A DNA stretch of 11,192 nucleotides from Oceanospirillales bacterium (GCA_003232965.1 QIKG01000188.1:1-11192), one strand, 5' to 3'. Shown: positions 1-6,980, counted from the stretch's first letter. Numbers and translations: made by a program. Notes: generated by a model not told the origin, from the sequence alone.

Positions 1-756
1 CCAGCAAATTAAACATGTTCGAGCCGATAACATTGCCGATCGCAATATCATCTTCATGTTTTAGGGCGCTGGATATAGAGGCTGCAAGCTCTGGTAGGCT
101 GGTGCCAAAGGCAACAATGGTTAAGCCTATCACCGTGCTCGAAATACCGTAGATTGTGGCTACTGTTACCGCACCCTCCACCAAGAAAGCTGAGCTGAGT
201 GGGAGCAATATTAAGCCAACAACCAGCCATATAATGGCAGTTTTCATCGGCATATCTCGAGGAATTTCAGCTTCAAATTCCTGAATCAAGGGGTCAGACT
301 CGCCTCGTTCCATGCCTACAATAACCATATATGTCAGCAGCACAACGAGGCCTACCAGCAGGATATAACCGTCAACCTCTGGGTCAGCATGCCATCCGCC
401 ATCAGCAGGGTGGCTATTATCATAATAAATAACAGGATAGGGAATTCTTTACGCAGTAGCCCTGATTCCACTGTCAGCGGGTAAATAATCGCAGTAACAC
501 CGAGTACCAAACCAATATTGGTAATGTTAGAGCCAATGGCGTTGCCCACCGCTAATCCGGGGTTGCCCTGCAGGGCAGCAATTGCAGAAACGACCATTTC
601 CGGTGCGGATGTACCGATGCCGACGACAGTTAGACCGATAACTAATGGCGAAATACCAAGGTTAGATGCGGCAGCGGCAGCTCCTGCTACCAGTCGATCT
701 GCAGCCCATATCAATAAAATGAAACCGCCAATAATCTGTACCAGGGCAATTAGCAT
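1..756 (-). pseudogene. yrbG: Frameshifted, partial calcium/sodium antiporter (CaCA family, YrbG-like)
   Basis: Inner-membrane cation exchanger of the CaCA superfamily, expected to swap Ca2+ for Na+ or H+. The first frame (start 756, stop TAG at 354-352) encodes 134 residues with hydrophobic helices and the first alpha repeat, GTSAPEMVVSAIAAL at about residues 48-62 followed by GNAIGSN. That frame then runs into a nonsense tail. From about 384 down to base 1 a different minus-strand frame stays open, starting EVDGYILLVGLVV and containing the second alpha repeat, GTSLPELAASISSAL and GNVIGSNMFNLL. Both repeats are needed to form the ion site, so the two halves are one gene split by a net -1 (or +2) shift. 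The C-terminal end lies beyond the window edge. Every family motif survives and the second frame has no stop, which points to a very recent mutation or a sequencing error rather than old decay. The family assignment is firm; whether the gene is truly broken is open. Confidence 0.85.
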
Positions 757-796
757 GCGTTGGTAAGCCTGCCGTTTGCATTGATATTATTCGGGC

Positions 797-813
797 TGAT
801 TGTAAGACAATCA
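797..813. promoter_or_regulatory. 17-bp palindrome (candidate operator) upstream of the antiporter
   Basis: TGATTGTAAGACAATCA is a perfect 7+7 bp dyad with a 3-base centre, in the divergent gap between the antiporter and ibaG. Read on the minus strand it contains TACAAT (bases 804-799), a 5/6 match to a -10 box. TTCAGG (827-822) lies 17 bases upstream as a weak -35. A dyad covering a -10 is the usual geometry for a repressor site, but I recognise no known regulator motif. It could equally form a short RNA hairpin. Confidence 0.35.
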
Positions 814-874
814 TTAAAAAGCCTGAATTTAGTCAGATTCATGTACTTGTTTCCATATTTTATTTTGATAAGGC

Positions 875-883
875 TGTTAAAAT
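875..883 (+). promoter_or_regulatory. Candidate extended -10 promoter for ibaG-murA
   Basis: TGTTAAAAT fits the extended -10 form TGn followed by TAAAAT (5/6 to TATAAT), about 65 bases before the ibaG start. No good -35 lies 16-18 bases upstream; TTGATA at 865-870 is too close to pair with it. Identified by eye only. Confidence 0.3.
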
Positions 884-950
884 GACCATTCTAAATCGCC
901 TAGTTTTTTAATGCCAACCGGGCAGGCGAAAAATAGCATATGGATAGTCT

Positions 951-1193
951 ATGGATAGCAAGACAATAGAGCAACTGATTCGCGCAGGAATTACCGATGT
1001 AGAGGTTAAAGTTCACTCCGATGACAATGTGCATTTTGAAGCAGTGGTCAGCAGTTCGGCATTTCTTGGCAAAAATCCCTTGCAACGGCACAGGATGGTC
1101 TATGCCACTTTAGGTGATTTATTGGGCGGTGAAATTCACGCTTTGTCGATTCAGGCAAACTTACCGGATACTCCGCAAGACAATACGGGCTAG
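951..1193 (+). CDS. ibaG: BolA family protein IbaG
   Basis: A small (80 aa) BolA/IbaG protein. Such proteins work with monothiol glutaredoxins in handling iron-sulfur clusters, and IbaG in E. coli is linked to acid stress. Visible are the N-terminal helix (residues 4-12), the central strand HFEAVV (28-33), the helix around QRHRMVYATLGDLL and the conserved HALSIQA segment with His63, the usual cluster-ligand position. The length is typical. It stands directly before murA with an 18-base gap, the same pairing as in E. coli and Pseudomonas. The start at 951 is chosen because it gives a normal BolA N-terminus. An identical TATGGATAG lies 11 bases upstream with an out-of-frame ATG at 940, and the only SD-like run (GGCAGG, 921-926) is better placed for that upstream ATG. 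Translation initiation is therefore unclear, though the family call is not. Confidence 0.93.
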   Translation: MDSKTIEQLIRAGITDVEVKVHSDDNVHFEAVVSSSAFLGKNPLQRHRMVYATLGDLLGGEIHALSIQANLPDTPQDNTG

Positions 1194-1211
1194 CACAAAC
1201 AAGGTAGTTTA

Positions 1212-2474
1212 ATGGCTAAAATATTAATTAATGGTGGTCCTGCATTACAGGGCGAGGTGTGGATATCAGGGGCTAAAAATGCGGTTCTGCCGATTTTATT
1301 TGCTAGTATTCTTGGCTCTAAAACATCAAGAATTGGCAATGTGCCTCACCTTCAGGATGTCACCACAAGTGTTGAACTTATGGCGCAAATGGGCGCGATG
1401 ATATCCATCGATGAGCGTATGCGAATAGAAATTGACCCCACCACGCTAAACAACCATGAAGCACCTTATGATTTGGTGAAGACCATGCGCGCTTCAATAT
1501 TGGTGCTAGGGCCTTTACTGGCCAAACACGGGCGAGCTACTGTTTCATTGCCGGGAGGCTGTGCGATTGGTTCACGACCTGTGAATTTGCATATTCATGG
1601 CCTGGAATTAATGGGTGCAGACATCCAGGTTCGTAATGGCAATATCGAAGCCATTGCAGAACGCTTGAAGGGCGCTAGAATTGTGATGGATATGGTCTCG
1701 GTGACCGGCACAGAAAACTTGATGATGGCAGCGACCCTGGCTGATGGCATCACTGTTATTGAAAATGCAGCGCGTGAACCAGAGGTTGAAGATCTGGCGA
1801 ATTACCTGCTTGCCATGGGTGCAAAAATCAGTGGTGCGGGCTCACATACCATAACCATTGAAGGCGTTGATGAGCTTGGTGGGGCGGAATATAGTGTTCT
1901 GCCCGACCGAATTGAGGCAGGTACCTACTTGGTTGCCGGCGCGATTACCGGTGGCAAGGTTAAAGTGACCTCTGTACGCCCTGAAACCATGGATGCCATC
2001 CTCGATAAGCTACAGGAAGCCGGCGCGAAAATTACTTGTGGCGATGACTGGATTGAACTGGATATGCAGGGTCGTAGACCTTTAGCGGTAAACTTAACAA
2101 CCTCTCCTTACCCGGCTTTCCCTACCGATATGCAGGCTCAGTTTACTGCTCTAAATTGCATTGCTGAAGGCACCGGTGTGATTACAGAAACTGTGTTTGA
2201 AAATCGTTTTATGCATGTTCAAGAGTTACAGCGACTGGGTGCTGATATCCAACTAGAAGGCAATACTGCGATTATTCGCGGTGTAGAAAAATTAACCGCA
2301 GCGCCTTTAATGGCTACGGATTTACGCGCTTCGGCTTGTCTAGTGTTAGCTGGTTTGGTGGCTCGTGGCGAAACCTCGGTAGATCGTGTGTATCACATTG
2401 ACCGGGGTTATGAAGTTATTGAAGAAAAACTCGGCCAGATAGGCGCTAAAATCCGTCGAAAACAAATAACCTGA
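1212..2474 (+). CDS. murA: UDP-N-acetylglucosamine 1-carboxyvinyltransferase MurA
   Basis: Catalyses the first committed step of peptidoglycan synthesis in the cytoplasm: transfer of enolpyruvate from PEP to UDP-N-acetylglucosamine. At 420 aa it has full family length. The substrate-binding pair Lys22-Asn23 sits in SGAKNAVLP. The catalytic loop is LPGGCAIGSRP with Cys117 (Cys115 in E. coli numbering), so the enzyme carries the cysteine that fosfomycin alkylates. The catalytic aspartate is Asp306 in YPAFPTDMQAQ, and the C-terminal segment DRGYEVIEEKL supplies the conserved arginine. The N-terminal domain with repeated alpha-beta units and the matching C-terminal domain are both intact. AAGG at 1200-1203, 8 bases before the ATG, is a good ribosome binding site. 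The gene follows ibaG closely and is probably cotranscribed with it. Confidence 0.98.
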   Translation: MAKILINGGPALQGEVWISGAKNAVLPILFASILGSKTSRIGNVPHLQDVTTSVELMAQMGAMISIDERMRIEIDPTTLNNHEAPYDLVKTMRASILVLGPLLAKHGRATVSLPGGCAIGSRPVNLHIHGLELMGADIQVRNGNIEAIAERLKGARIVMDMVSVTGTENLMMAATLADGITVIENAAREPEVEDLANYLLAMGAKISGAGSHTITIEGVDELGGAEYSVLPDRIEAGTYLVAGAITGGKVKVTSVRPETMDAILDKLQEAGAKITCGDDWIELDMQGRRPLAVNLTTSPYPAFPTDMQAQFTALNCIAEGTGVITETVFENRFMHVQELQRLGADIQLEGNTAIIRGVEKLTAAPLMATDLRASACLVLAGLVARGETSVDRVYHIDRGYEVIEEKLGQIGAKIRRKQIT

Positions 2475-2606
2475 TCTCGGAGAATATCTTCAGGTAGGAA
2501 TCAAACACGGCAAATACACCCCAACTAATTTAAGCTATGCCGTTGTTTAGTCTTGACTTATTTTACGATGATGCGACAAATAGTCTGTTTGCTACGGGCG
2601 GCTTGT

Positions 2607-2640
2607 TGGTAGTAGTGAACTACCAGTTCACGATTACTGC
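2607..2640. terminator. Overlapping hairpins in the murA/DUF3108 convergent gap
   Basis: Two mutually exclusive foldings share bases. One pairs TGGTAGT (2607-2613) with ACTACCA (2619-2625) around a 5-base loop. The other pairs GTGAAC (2615-2620) with GTTCAC (2626-2631) around TACCA and continues, past a 3-base bulge, with GTAGTA (2609-2614) against TACTGC (2635-2640). The position between two gene ends suggests transcription termination or 3'-end protection. No T-run follows on either strand, so it is not a classical intrinsic terminator. Confidence 0.35.
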
Positions 2641-2654
2641 GCTGTATTTCAAGG

Positions 2655-3449
2655 TCACCGAGTATTTTGCTGGCAACGGTCTTTAACGGCGACGGCCTGA
2701 CCTTGGATTTGTAGTTTTTTTAGGATCAAACTGACACTGCGTTTATCGGACTTACCGGTGTTGCTACGCACCACAATATGGTTCAGATCAGGTGCTAGCC
2801 AATGGTGTTGAAATTTGTCTGGTTTTTTGTAAATGCGCTCAATTTTAATTGTTGGCAGACAACCAAACACAGTCTGTATATTTTCTTTGCCGCTAAGTTT
2901 GTAGTGTTTCAGTTTTATTTTATCTTTGTCGAGGAAAGGAAAGCTGAATTCCGTTTCGCCTTTAGCGACCGCCTCTTGCATACTGAAAAGAAAGGTGATC
3001 GGGTCAAGTGTGCCGGGTTTCAGTTTTAGGTCGAATGAATCATCATTGTGACGAATCGATACCTGCATTGACTGCCAATTAAACGCCGCATGCCAATACT
3101 CCTTTTTACCGATATATTTTAGCTTTCGGGTGAAAATTAGTGGCTGGGGTTTGCCTTGATTCCAGTTGAATTCACCGATTTCGGTGTCTTGCGCGCGCGC
3201 CAGCCAGGCAAGGCCTTTGTCACCGCGTGCTTTTAATGTATAACGAAAGCGGTCATTACCTAATGACTCCAGTTTGGCAGTAGGTCGGCTTTGCAATTTA
3301 CCGTTGTAAGTCAGTTCAAGTTCGGCGATGTAGGCTTTTAGCGGATTCGGCGCTTGTTCAGGTGGCTGATTATTCTGACTAACTGCGCTGGTTGAATTCG
3401 CCAGCAGGAATAAGACGGCCATCAGCGGCCAGTGGTAGAGGTTTTGCAT
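2655..3449 (-). CDS. DUF3108 domain-containing secreted protein
   Basis: A 264-residue protein of the DUF3108 family, of unknown function and probably periplasmic. From Met at 3449 it starts with a signal peptide: a hydrophobic stretch MAVLFLLANSTSA with a likely cleavage after Ala22. The mature part is mostly beta, as expected for this family, and includes LDPITFLF in the middle and WLAPDLNHIVVR near the C-terminus, the usual family landmarks. In-frame upstream Met codons exist at 3482 and 3461. I prefer 3449 because GGAAA lies about 7 bases before it and it gives a normal signal peptide. With this start the gene overlaps the 3' end of purN by 71 bases. It is the last gene of purM-purN-DUF3108, an order I recall from Pseudomonas, and it probably depends on translational coupling. 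The C-terminal end SLILKKLQIQGQAV matches the family's last strand, so the stop at 2655 is taken as genuine. Confidence 0.85.
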   Translation of the reverse strand: MQNLYHWPLMAVLFLLANSTSAVSQNNQPPEQAPNPLKAYIAELELTYNGKLQSRPTAKLESLGNDRFRYTLKARGDKGLAWLARAQDTEIGEFNWNQGKPQPLIFTRKLKYIGKKEYWHAAFNWQSMQVSIRHNDDSFDLKLKPGTLDPITFLFSMQEAVAKGETEFSFPFLDKDKIKLKHYKLSGKENIQTVFGCLPTIKIERIYKKPDKFQHHWLAPDLNHIVVRSNTGKSDKRSVSLILKKLQIQGQAVAVKDRCQQNTR

Positions 3450-4065
3450 ACGGTTTTCCATCAATGTGAAGCATATCATCAATCAACTCGACTGTATGCT
3501 GGCTGAATAGCTCCAGACTGGCGACCAGTAGCTGATGCTCGACCGGTTGCAAACGGGCTGCCATTATTTCGGCGGTATCGCCCGGTTCTATCGCCAGTAC
3601 TGCTTGGCTGATAAGCGCGCCAGCATCAAGCGCAGGGGTAACAAAGTGGATGCTGGCACCATAGTGGCTGTCACCAGCGGTTAATGCCCGGTTATAGGTA
3701 TCCAGGCCGGTATATTTTGGCAACAGCGAAGGATGCAAGTTAATCATGCGGCCATGGTGTGAATTTACCAGCTCGGCACCGAGGATACGCATGAAGCCCG
3801 CTAGCACGATGAGCTCAGGTTGCCACTCCTGAATAAGTCGAGATAGTTGCCGGTCGTAATCTTGTCGTTCGGGGTAGCGGATTGGATCAACTAATATGGC
3901 AGGAATGTCAGCCTGACGGGCTATGTCCAGACCGGGGGCTGTGCTGCGGTTGCTGATAACGGCACAGATATCCAGCGGCAATTGGCCGCTGTCGCGTGCA
4001 GCAATCATGGTGGCTAGGTTGCTGCCACGGCCGGAGAGTAGAACAAGGCAGCGAAGTCCGGTCAT
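3379..4065 (-). CDS. purN: Phosphoribosylglycinamide formyltransferase PurN
   Basis: Third step of de novo purine synthesis: transfers a formyl group from 10-formyltetrahydrofolate to glycinamide ribonucleotide. The nucleotide-binding motif LLSGRGSNL lies at residues 9-17. The catalytic triad is Asn109 and His111 in MINLHPSLLP and Asp147 in TPALDAGALISQ. The open frame runs upstream to 4170, but residues there overlap the purM coding sequence and look unlike the family. The Met at 4065 gives the normal start MTGLRCLVLLSGRGSN, 5 bases after the purM stop codon, with no strong SD, which fits translational coupling to purM. At 228 aa it is about 15 residues longer than E. coli PurN, and the extra C-terminal segment overlaps the signal-peptide region of the DUF3108 gene. 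Confidence 0.96.
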   Translation of the reverse strand: MTGLRCLVLLSGRGSNLATMIAARDSGQLPLDICAVISNRSTAPGLDIARQADIPAILVDPIRYPERQDYDRQLSRLIQEWQPELIVLAGFMRILGAELVNSHHGRMINLHPSLLPKYTGLDTYNRALTAGDSHYGASIHFVTPALDAGALISQAVLAIEPGDTAEIMAARLQPVEHQLLVASLELFSQHTVELIDDMLHIDGKPYAKPLPLAADGRLIPAGEFNQRS

Positions 4066-4070
4066 TTCAT

Positions 4071-5162
4071 TCAATCTGAATAAATCACTCTGGGTTCTGA
4101 AGCAGAAGTTAAGCTTCGAACAGTACCTATAATATGCGCCTTTTCGCCGAGCTCCCGTGCTGCTGCACAAACGCTATCAGCATCAGCCGCTGCAACCAGC
4201 ATGACCATACCAATACCACAATTAAAGGTACGCAGCATTTCTTCACGGCTGATATTCCCTTGCTCTTGCAGCCAGTTAAATACGGCCGGTTGTTGCCAGC
4301 TGTTGAGATTGACTTCAATACCGCAGTCATCTGCCAGCACGCGAATGATATTTTCGGTGATACCGCCACCGGTAATGTGGGCAATACCATCAATTGGGTG
4401 TTTTTCGAGTAGCTGCAGGATATTTTTTACATAAATTCGGGTAGGTTCTAGCAAGGCATAAGCTAGGCTCTTTGTCCCGCCTTCAAGTTCAGTGTTAAGA
4501 TCTGCGCCGCTGTGCTCTATCACCCGGCGAATCAGTGAATAACCGTTAGAATGTGGGCCGCTGCTGGCTAGGCCAATGAGCTTGTGGCCTGCACCAATGG
4601 CACTACCATCAATCAATTTAGATTTATCTACGACACCTACAGTGAAGCCAGCCAAATCATAATCGCCGGGAGGATACATGCCCGGCATTTCTGCGGTTTC
4701 ACCACCGGTTAAGGCACAACCGGCCTGACGGCAACCTTCAGCTATGCCTTCAATAACTTCCGCTGCCTGTTCAATTTCAAGTTTGCCGCAGGCGAAGTAA
4801 TCTAGAAAGAAAAGTGGTTCAGCACCCTGGGCAAGGATGTCATTAACACACATAGCCACAAGATCGATACCAATGCTGCCATGTTGGTTAAGGTCGCGGG
4901 CGAGCATAAGTTTGGTGCCAACCCCGTCGGTTCCTGAAACCAGGATGGGTTGTTTATACTTCTCTAGGTCCAGTTCAAATAAAGCCCCGAAACCTCCCAG
5001 GCTGGAAACCACACCATCTCGATGAGTGGCTTTGACAGCGGGTTTTATGCGTTCCACCAGGGCGCTACCGGCGTCAATATCCACACCTGCATCTTTGTAG
5101 CTGAGGGAGGGTTTTGTGCCGAGATTAGGGGCGTTCGTGGTTTTAGGGTGTTTTTGACTCAT
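4071..5162 (-). CDS. purM: Phosphoribosylformylglycinamidine cyclo-ligase PurM (AIR synthetase)
   Basis: Fifth step of purine synthesis: ATP-dependent ring closure of FGAM to aminoimidazole ribonucleotide. The 363-aa protein carries the family hallmarks in order: LSYKDAGVDIDAG near residue 20, LVSGTDGVGTKL around 74-85, IGIDLVAMCVNDI, GGETAEMPGMY around 153-163, SSGPHSNGYSLIRR and ITGGGITENI. An N-terminal extension of roughly 14 residues precedes the first conserved block compared with E. coli. The start is supported by a strong AAGGAAGG ribosome binding site 4 to 11 bases before the ATG. It heads the minus-strand operon purM-purN-DUF3108 and diverges from the DUF2066 gene across 92 bases. 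I see no match to the E. coli PurR box in that gap, so purine repression by that route is not evident here. Confidence 0.98.
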   Translation of the reverse strand: MSQKHPKTTNAPNLGTKPSLSYKDAGVDIDAGSALVERIKPAVKATHRDGVVSSLGGFGALFELDLEKYKQPILVSGTDGVGTKLMLARDLNQHGSIGIDLVAMCVNDILAQGAEPLFFLDYFACGKLEIEQAAEVIEGIAEGCRQAGCALTGGETAEMPGMYPPGDYDLAGFTVGVVDKSKLIDGSAIGAGHKLIGLASSGPHSNGYSLIRRVIEHSGADLNTELEGGTKSLAYALLEPTRIYVKNILQLLEKHPIDGIAHITGGGITENIIRVLADDCGIEVNLNSWQQPAVFNWLQEQGNISREEMLRTFNCGIGMVMLVAAADADSVCAAARELGEKAHIIGTVRSLTSASEPRVIYSD

Positions 5163-5254
5163 TTTGCCTTCCTTCAGAGCCGTTTAGAGACTCTTTTTAC
5201 TGGTGTATATGGTATCTTATTGCGAGTAAGTAAATTGGGAATTTAAGAAAAACA
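5163..5254. promoter_or_regulatory. Divergent promoter region between purM and the DUF2066 gene
   Basis: These 92 bases must carry promoters for both directions unless more distant ones exist. On the plus strand TGGTATCTT (5210-5218) resembles an extended -10 (TGn plus TATCTT, 4/6), with no convincing -35. On the minus strand TATACA (5209-5204) is a weak -10 for purM. The plus-strand start at 5255 has only a poor SD (AAGAAA, 5245-5250). No recognisable operator was found. Confidence 0.4.
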
Positions 5255-6385
5255 ATGAGCATCCGCAAACAACGATTTATCCACAAGCTGATATTTTTGC
5301 TGTTACCCGTTCTGCTGTTATTAAATAATGGCTTGAGCGCGGCCGATACGCGCCTGTATACGGTTGAAATTGAGGTTGCTGATCGCAGTCAGGCTGCCAT
5401 CGATCAAGCCCTCCCGGCTGCATTAGATATGATTCTGGTGAAACTTTCGGGACAGGCATATGCCACAGCGAATGGAGCTTATAACAGTGTGGTTAAGTCC
5501 TGGGTGCAACGCTATGGTTTTCGTACACAGTTGGTTGCAATGGCTGATGGTAGCCGCGAAAAACAACTACGCGCTGTCATTAGTCTTGATCCTGCAGAGG
5601 TAGACCAAGCGCAGGCAGCATTGGGTTTACCGATATGGAGCGGAGAGCGACCTAAAATTGTTTTATGGGTGGCGCAAGACAATAACGGCCTGCGTCGTTT
5701 TCTCCCAGAAGGCGCAGAATACACCCGCCATATATTGCAGGATATATCTGGCAAGCGGGGTGTCAGTATGCAACAACCAGCGGTTGAGGCTGATGGCGAA
5801 GCTATCGATGGTGCGCCACAACTCGCAGATGTCTGGGGTGGTTTCCCGGAACAATTAAGTGTGGCTGCGAGTGCAGTTTCGGCTGATACAATTTTGCTGG
5901 CAGCAGCCAGTCAACGCAAGAATTACTGGCAAATTCGCTGGAATATGCTGTCGCCACAAAGTAATGCCTCTTTTAGCTCTGAAGCCTCAGTGTTTGAAGA
6001 TGCCTTGGTTGATGGTCTCAATCAGGTGATAGATAGCATTGCCAGCTTACAGTCGATTGATGTGTCCGACCAGGGACATTGGCAGGAATCGATCGATATC
6101 ATTCATCTGCCGGATGCTAGCGCCTACCAGCAGCTCATGTACAGCTTGCAAGACCACCGACTGGTAACGGGGGTAGAAGTAGACTCGGTCGCCGGTCAAC
6201 GACTGCGATTGGTTCTGAATGTGAATGCATCGCCGGATATTGTTTGGGGTGAACTGGATAGCCTGCAGGAACTGGCCTATATTGGATCCGGCATTGGCGG
6301 GGTAGCGGCAGTGTTTGAATACCAGCAGAAACTAGCAGTAGAAACACCAATAGAAACAGATGCAGAAACACTAAATGCTCAGTAA
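5255..6385 (+). CDS. DUF2066 domain-containing exported protein
   Basis: A 376-residue protein of the DUF2066 family, function unknown. A basic start (MSIRKQRFIHK) and a leucine-rich core end in GLSAAD, giving a typical signal peptide with cleavage near residues 29-30, so the protein is likely periplasmic or envelope-attached. The mature N-terminus, LYTVEIEVADRSQAAIDQALPAAL in the family's usual style, is followed by MILVKLSGQ, which is the most conserved part of this domain. No lipobox cysteine is visible. It diverges from purM and its last 11 bases overlap the following phosphatidyltransferase gene, so the two are very likely translated together. DUF2066 genes sit beside purM in many gammaproteobacteria, but I know of no established role. 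Confidence is high for the family and nil for a specific activity. Confidence 0.88.
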   Translation: MSIRKQRFIHKLIFLLLPVLLLLNNGLSAADTRLYTVEIEVADRSQAAIDQALPAALDMILVKLSGQAYATANGAYNSVVKSWVQRYGFRTQLVAMADGSREKQLRAVISLDPAEVDQAQAALGLPIWSGERPKIVLWVAQDNNGLRRFLPEGAEYTRHILQDISGKRGVSMQQPAVEADGEAIDGAPQLADVWGGFPEQLSVAASAVSADTILLAAASQRKNYWQIRWNMLSPQSNASFSSEASVFEDALVDGLNQVIDSIASLQSIDVSDQGHWQESIDIIHLPDASAYQQLMYSLQDHRLVTGVEVDSVAGQRLRLVLNVNASPDIVWGELDSLQELAYIGSGIGGVAAVFEYQQKLAVETPIETDAETLNAQ

Positions 6386-6971
6386 CCTCCCCAATATACT
6401 TACAATCCTGCGTTTATTAGCGGTATTTCCGCTGGTGTATTGGTTACTTACTGGTGCCTATCAACCCGCGTTGATTCTGGCGTTTATTGCCGGAATAAGC
6501 GATTGGGTAGATGGTGTGCTGGCGCGGCGCTATGGCTGGACATCCCGTTTTGGCGGAATAATGGACCCGCTGGCAGATAAGCTTATGCTGGTCAGCCTGA
6601 CACTCGCTCTAGCTTACATCGGAGAATTTCCTGTCTGGTTGGCTTTATTAATTATTATTAGAGATGTTGTGATTGTAGCGGGCGGGGTTACTTATAAATA
6701 CTTCTTTGGCCCGGTTGATGTGCAACCGTTTCGTCTAAGTAAGTGGAATACCGGTCTGGTTATTCTACTGGTATTGGTGGTTATGTTGCGCCTCAATAAC
6801 ATCCAGTTTGAAGTGGCTGGGCTGGCGATAATGCCGTTATTAGAAAATGGCTTGATCGTGGTAACGGCCCTAACAACTATCATTAGCGGCATCCAGTATG
6901 TTTGGGTTTGGGGTGTTAAGGCTATTGGTTTGCATCAATCGGCTAAGATTAAAACAGATGACAGCGCTTGA
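6375..6971 (+). CDS. CDP-alcohol phosphatidyltransferase family protein
   Basis: An integral membrane enzyme of 198 residues that joins a CDP-activated lipid to an alcohol. The full family signature D-x2-DG-x2-AR-x8-G-x3-D-x3-D is present: Asp43, Asp46-Gly47, Ala50-Arg51, Gly60, Asp64 and Asp68. The first two and the last two aspartates bind metal and the CDP group. NLPNILTILRLL at residues 4-15 is the usual start of PgsA-like members, and about five to six membrane helices follow. The acceptor cannot be read from the sequence: glycerol 3-phosphate (PgsA-type), phosphatidylglycerol (cardiolipin synthase-type) or another alcohol are all possible. In gammaproteobacteria the main pgsA gene usually neighbours uvrC, so this copy next to perM may be a paralog. 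The start overlaps the previous gene by 11 bases, and the next gene begins 9 bases after its stop. Confidence 0.92.
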   Translation: MLSNLPNILTILRLLAVFPLVYWLLTGAYQPALILAFIAGISDWVDGVLARRYGWTSRFGGIMDPLADKLMLVSLTLALAYIGEFPVWLALLIIIRDVVIVAGGVTYKYFFGPVDVQPFRLSKWNTGLVILLVLVVMLRLNNIQFEVAGLAIMPLLENGLIVVTALTTIISGIQYVWVWGVKAIGLHQSAKIKTDDSA

Positions 6972-6980
6972 GAGGGCAGT

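Noticed and set aside
900..1091. Minus-strand 63-codon frame opposite ibaG
   Set aside because: It lies fully antisense to a clear BolA gene and looks like no known protein.
2718..2724. A7 tract as a possible frameshift site extending the DUF3108 protein
   Set aside because: The unshifted end (SLILKKLQIQGQAV) resembles the normal family C-terminus, so no shift is needed.
3450..3482. Longer DUF3108 N-terminus from ATG at 3482
   Set aside because: The Met at 3449 has an SD-like GGAAA at a good distance and gives a normal signal peptide; the extension lies deeper in purN.
4066..4170. Extended purN N-terminus from an upstream ATG at 4170
   Set aside because: It overlaps the end of purM in another frame, and its residues (MCSSTGARRKGAYYRYCSK) are unlike PurN. 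The Met at 4065 gives the family start.
5163..5254. PurR operator for purM
   Set aside because: No sequence close to the ACGCAAACGTTTGCGT type is present.
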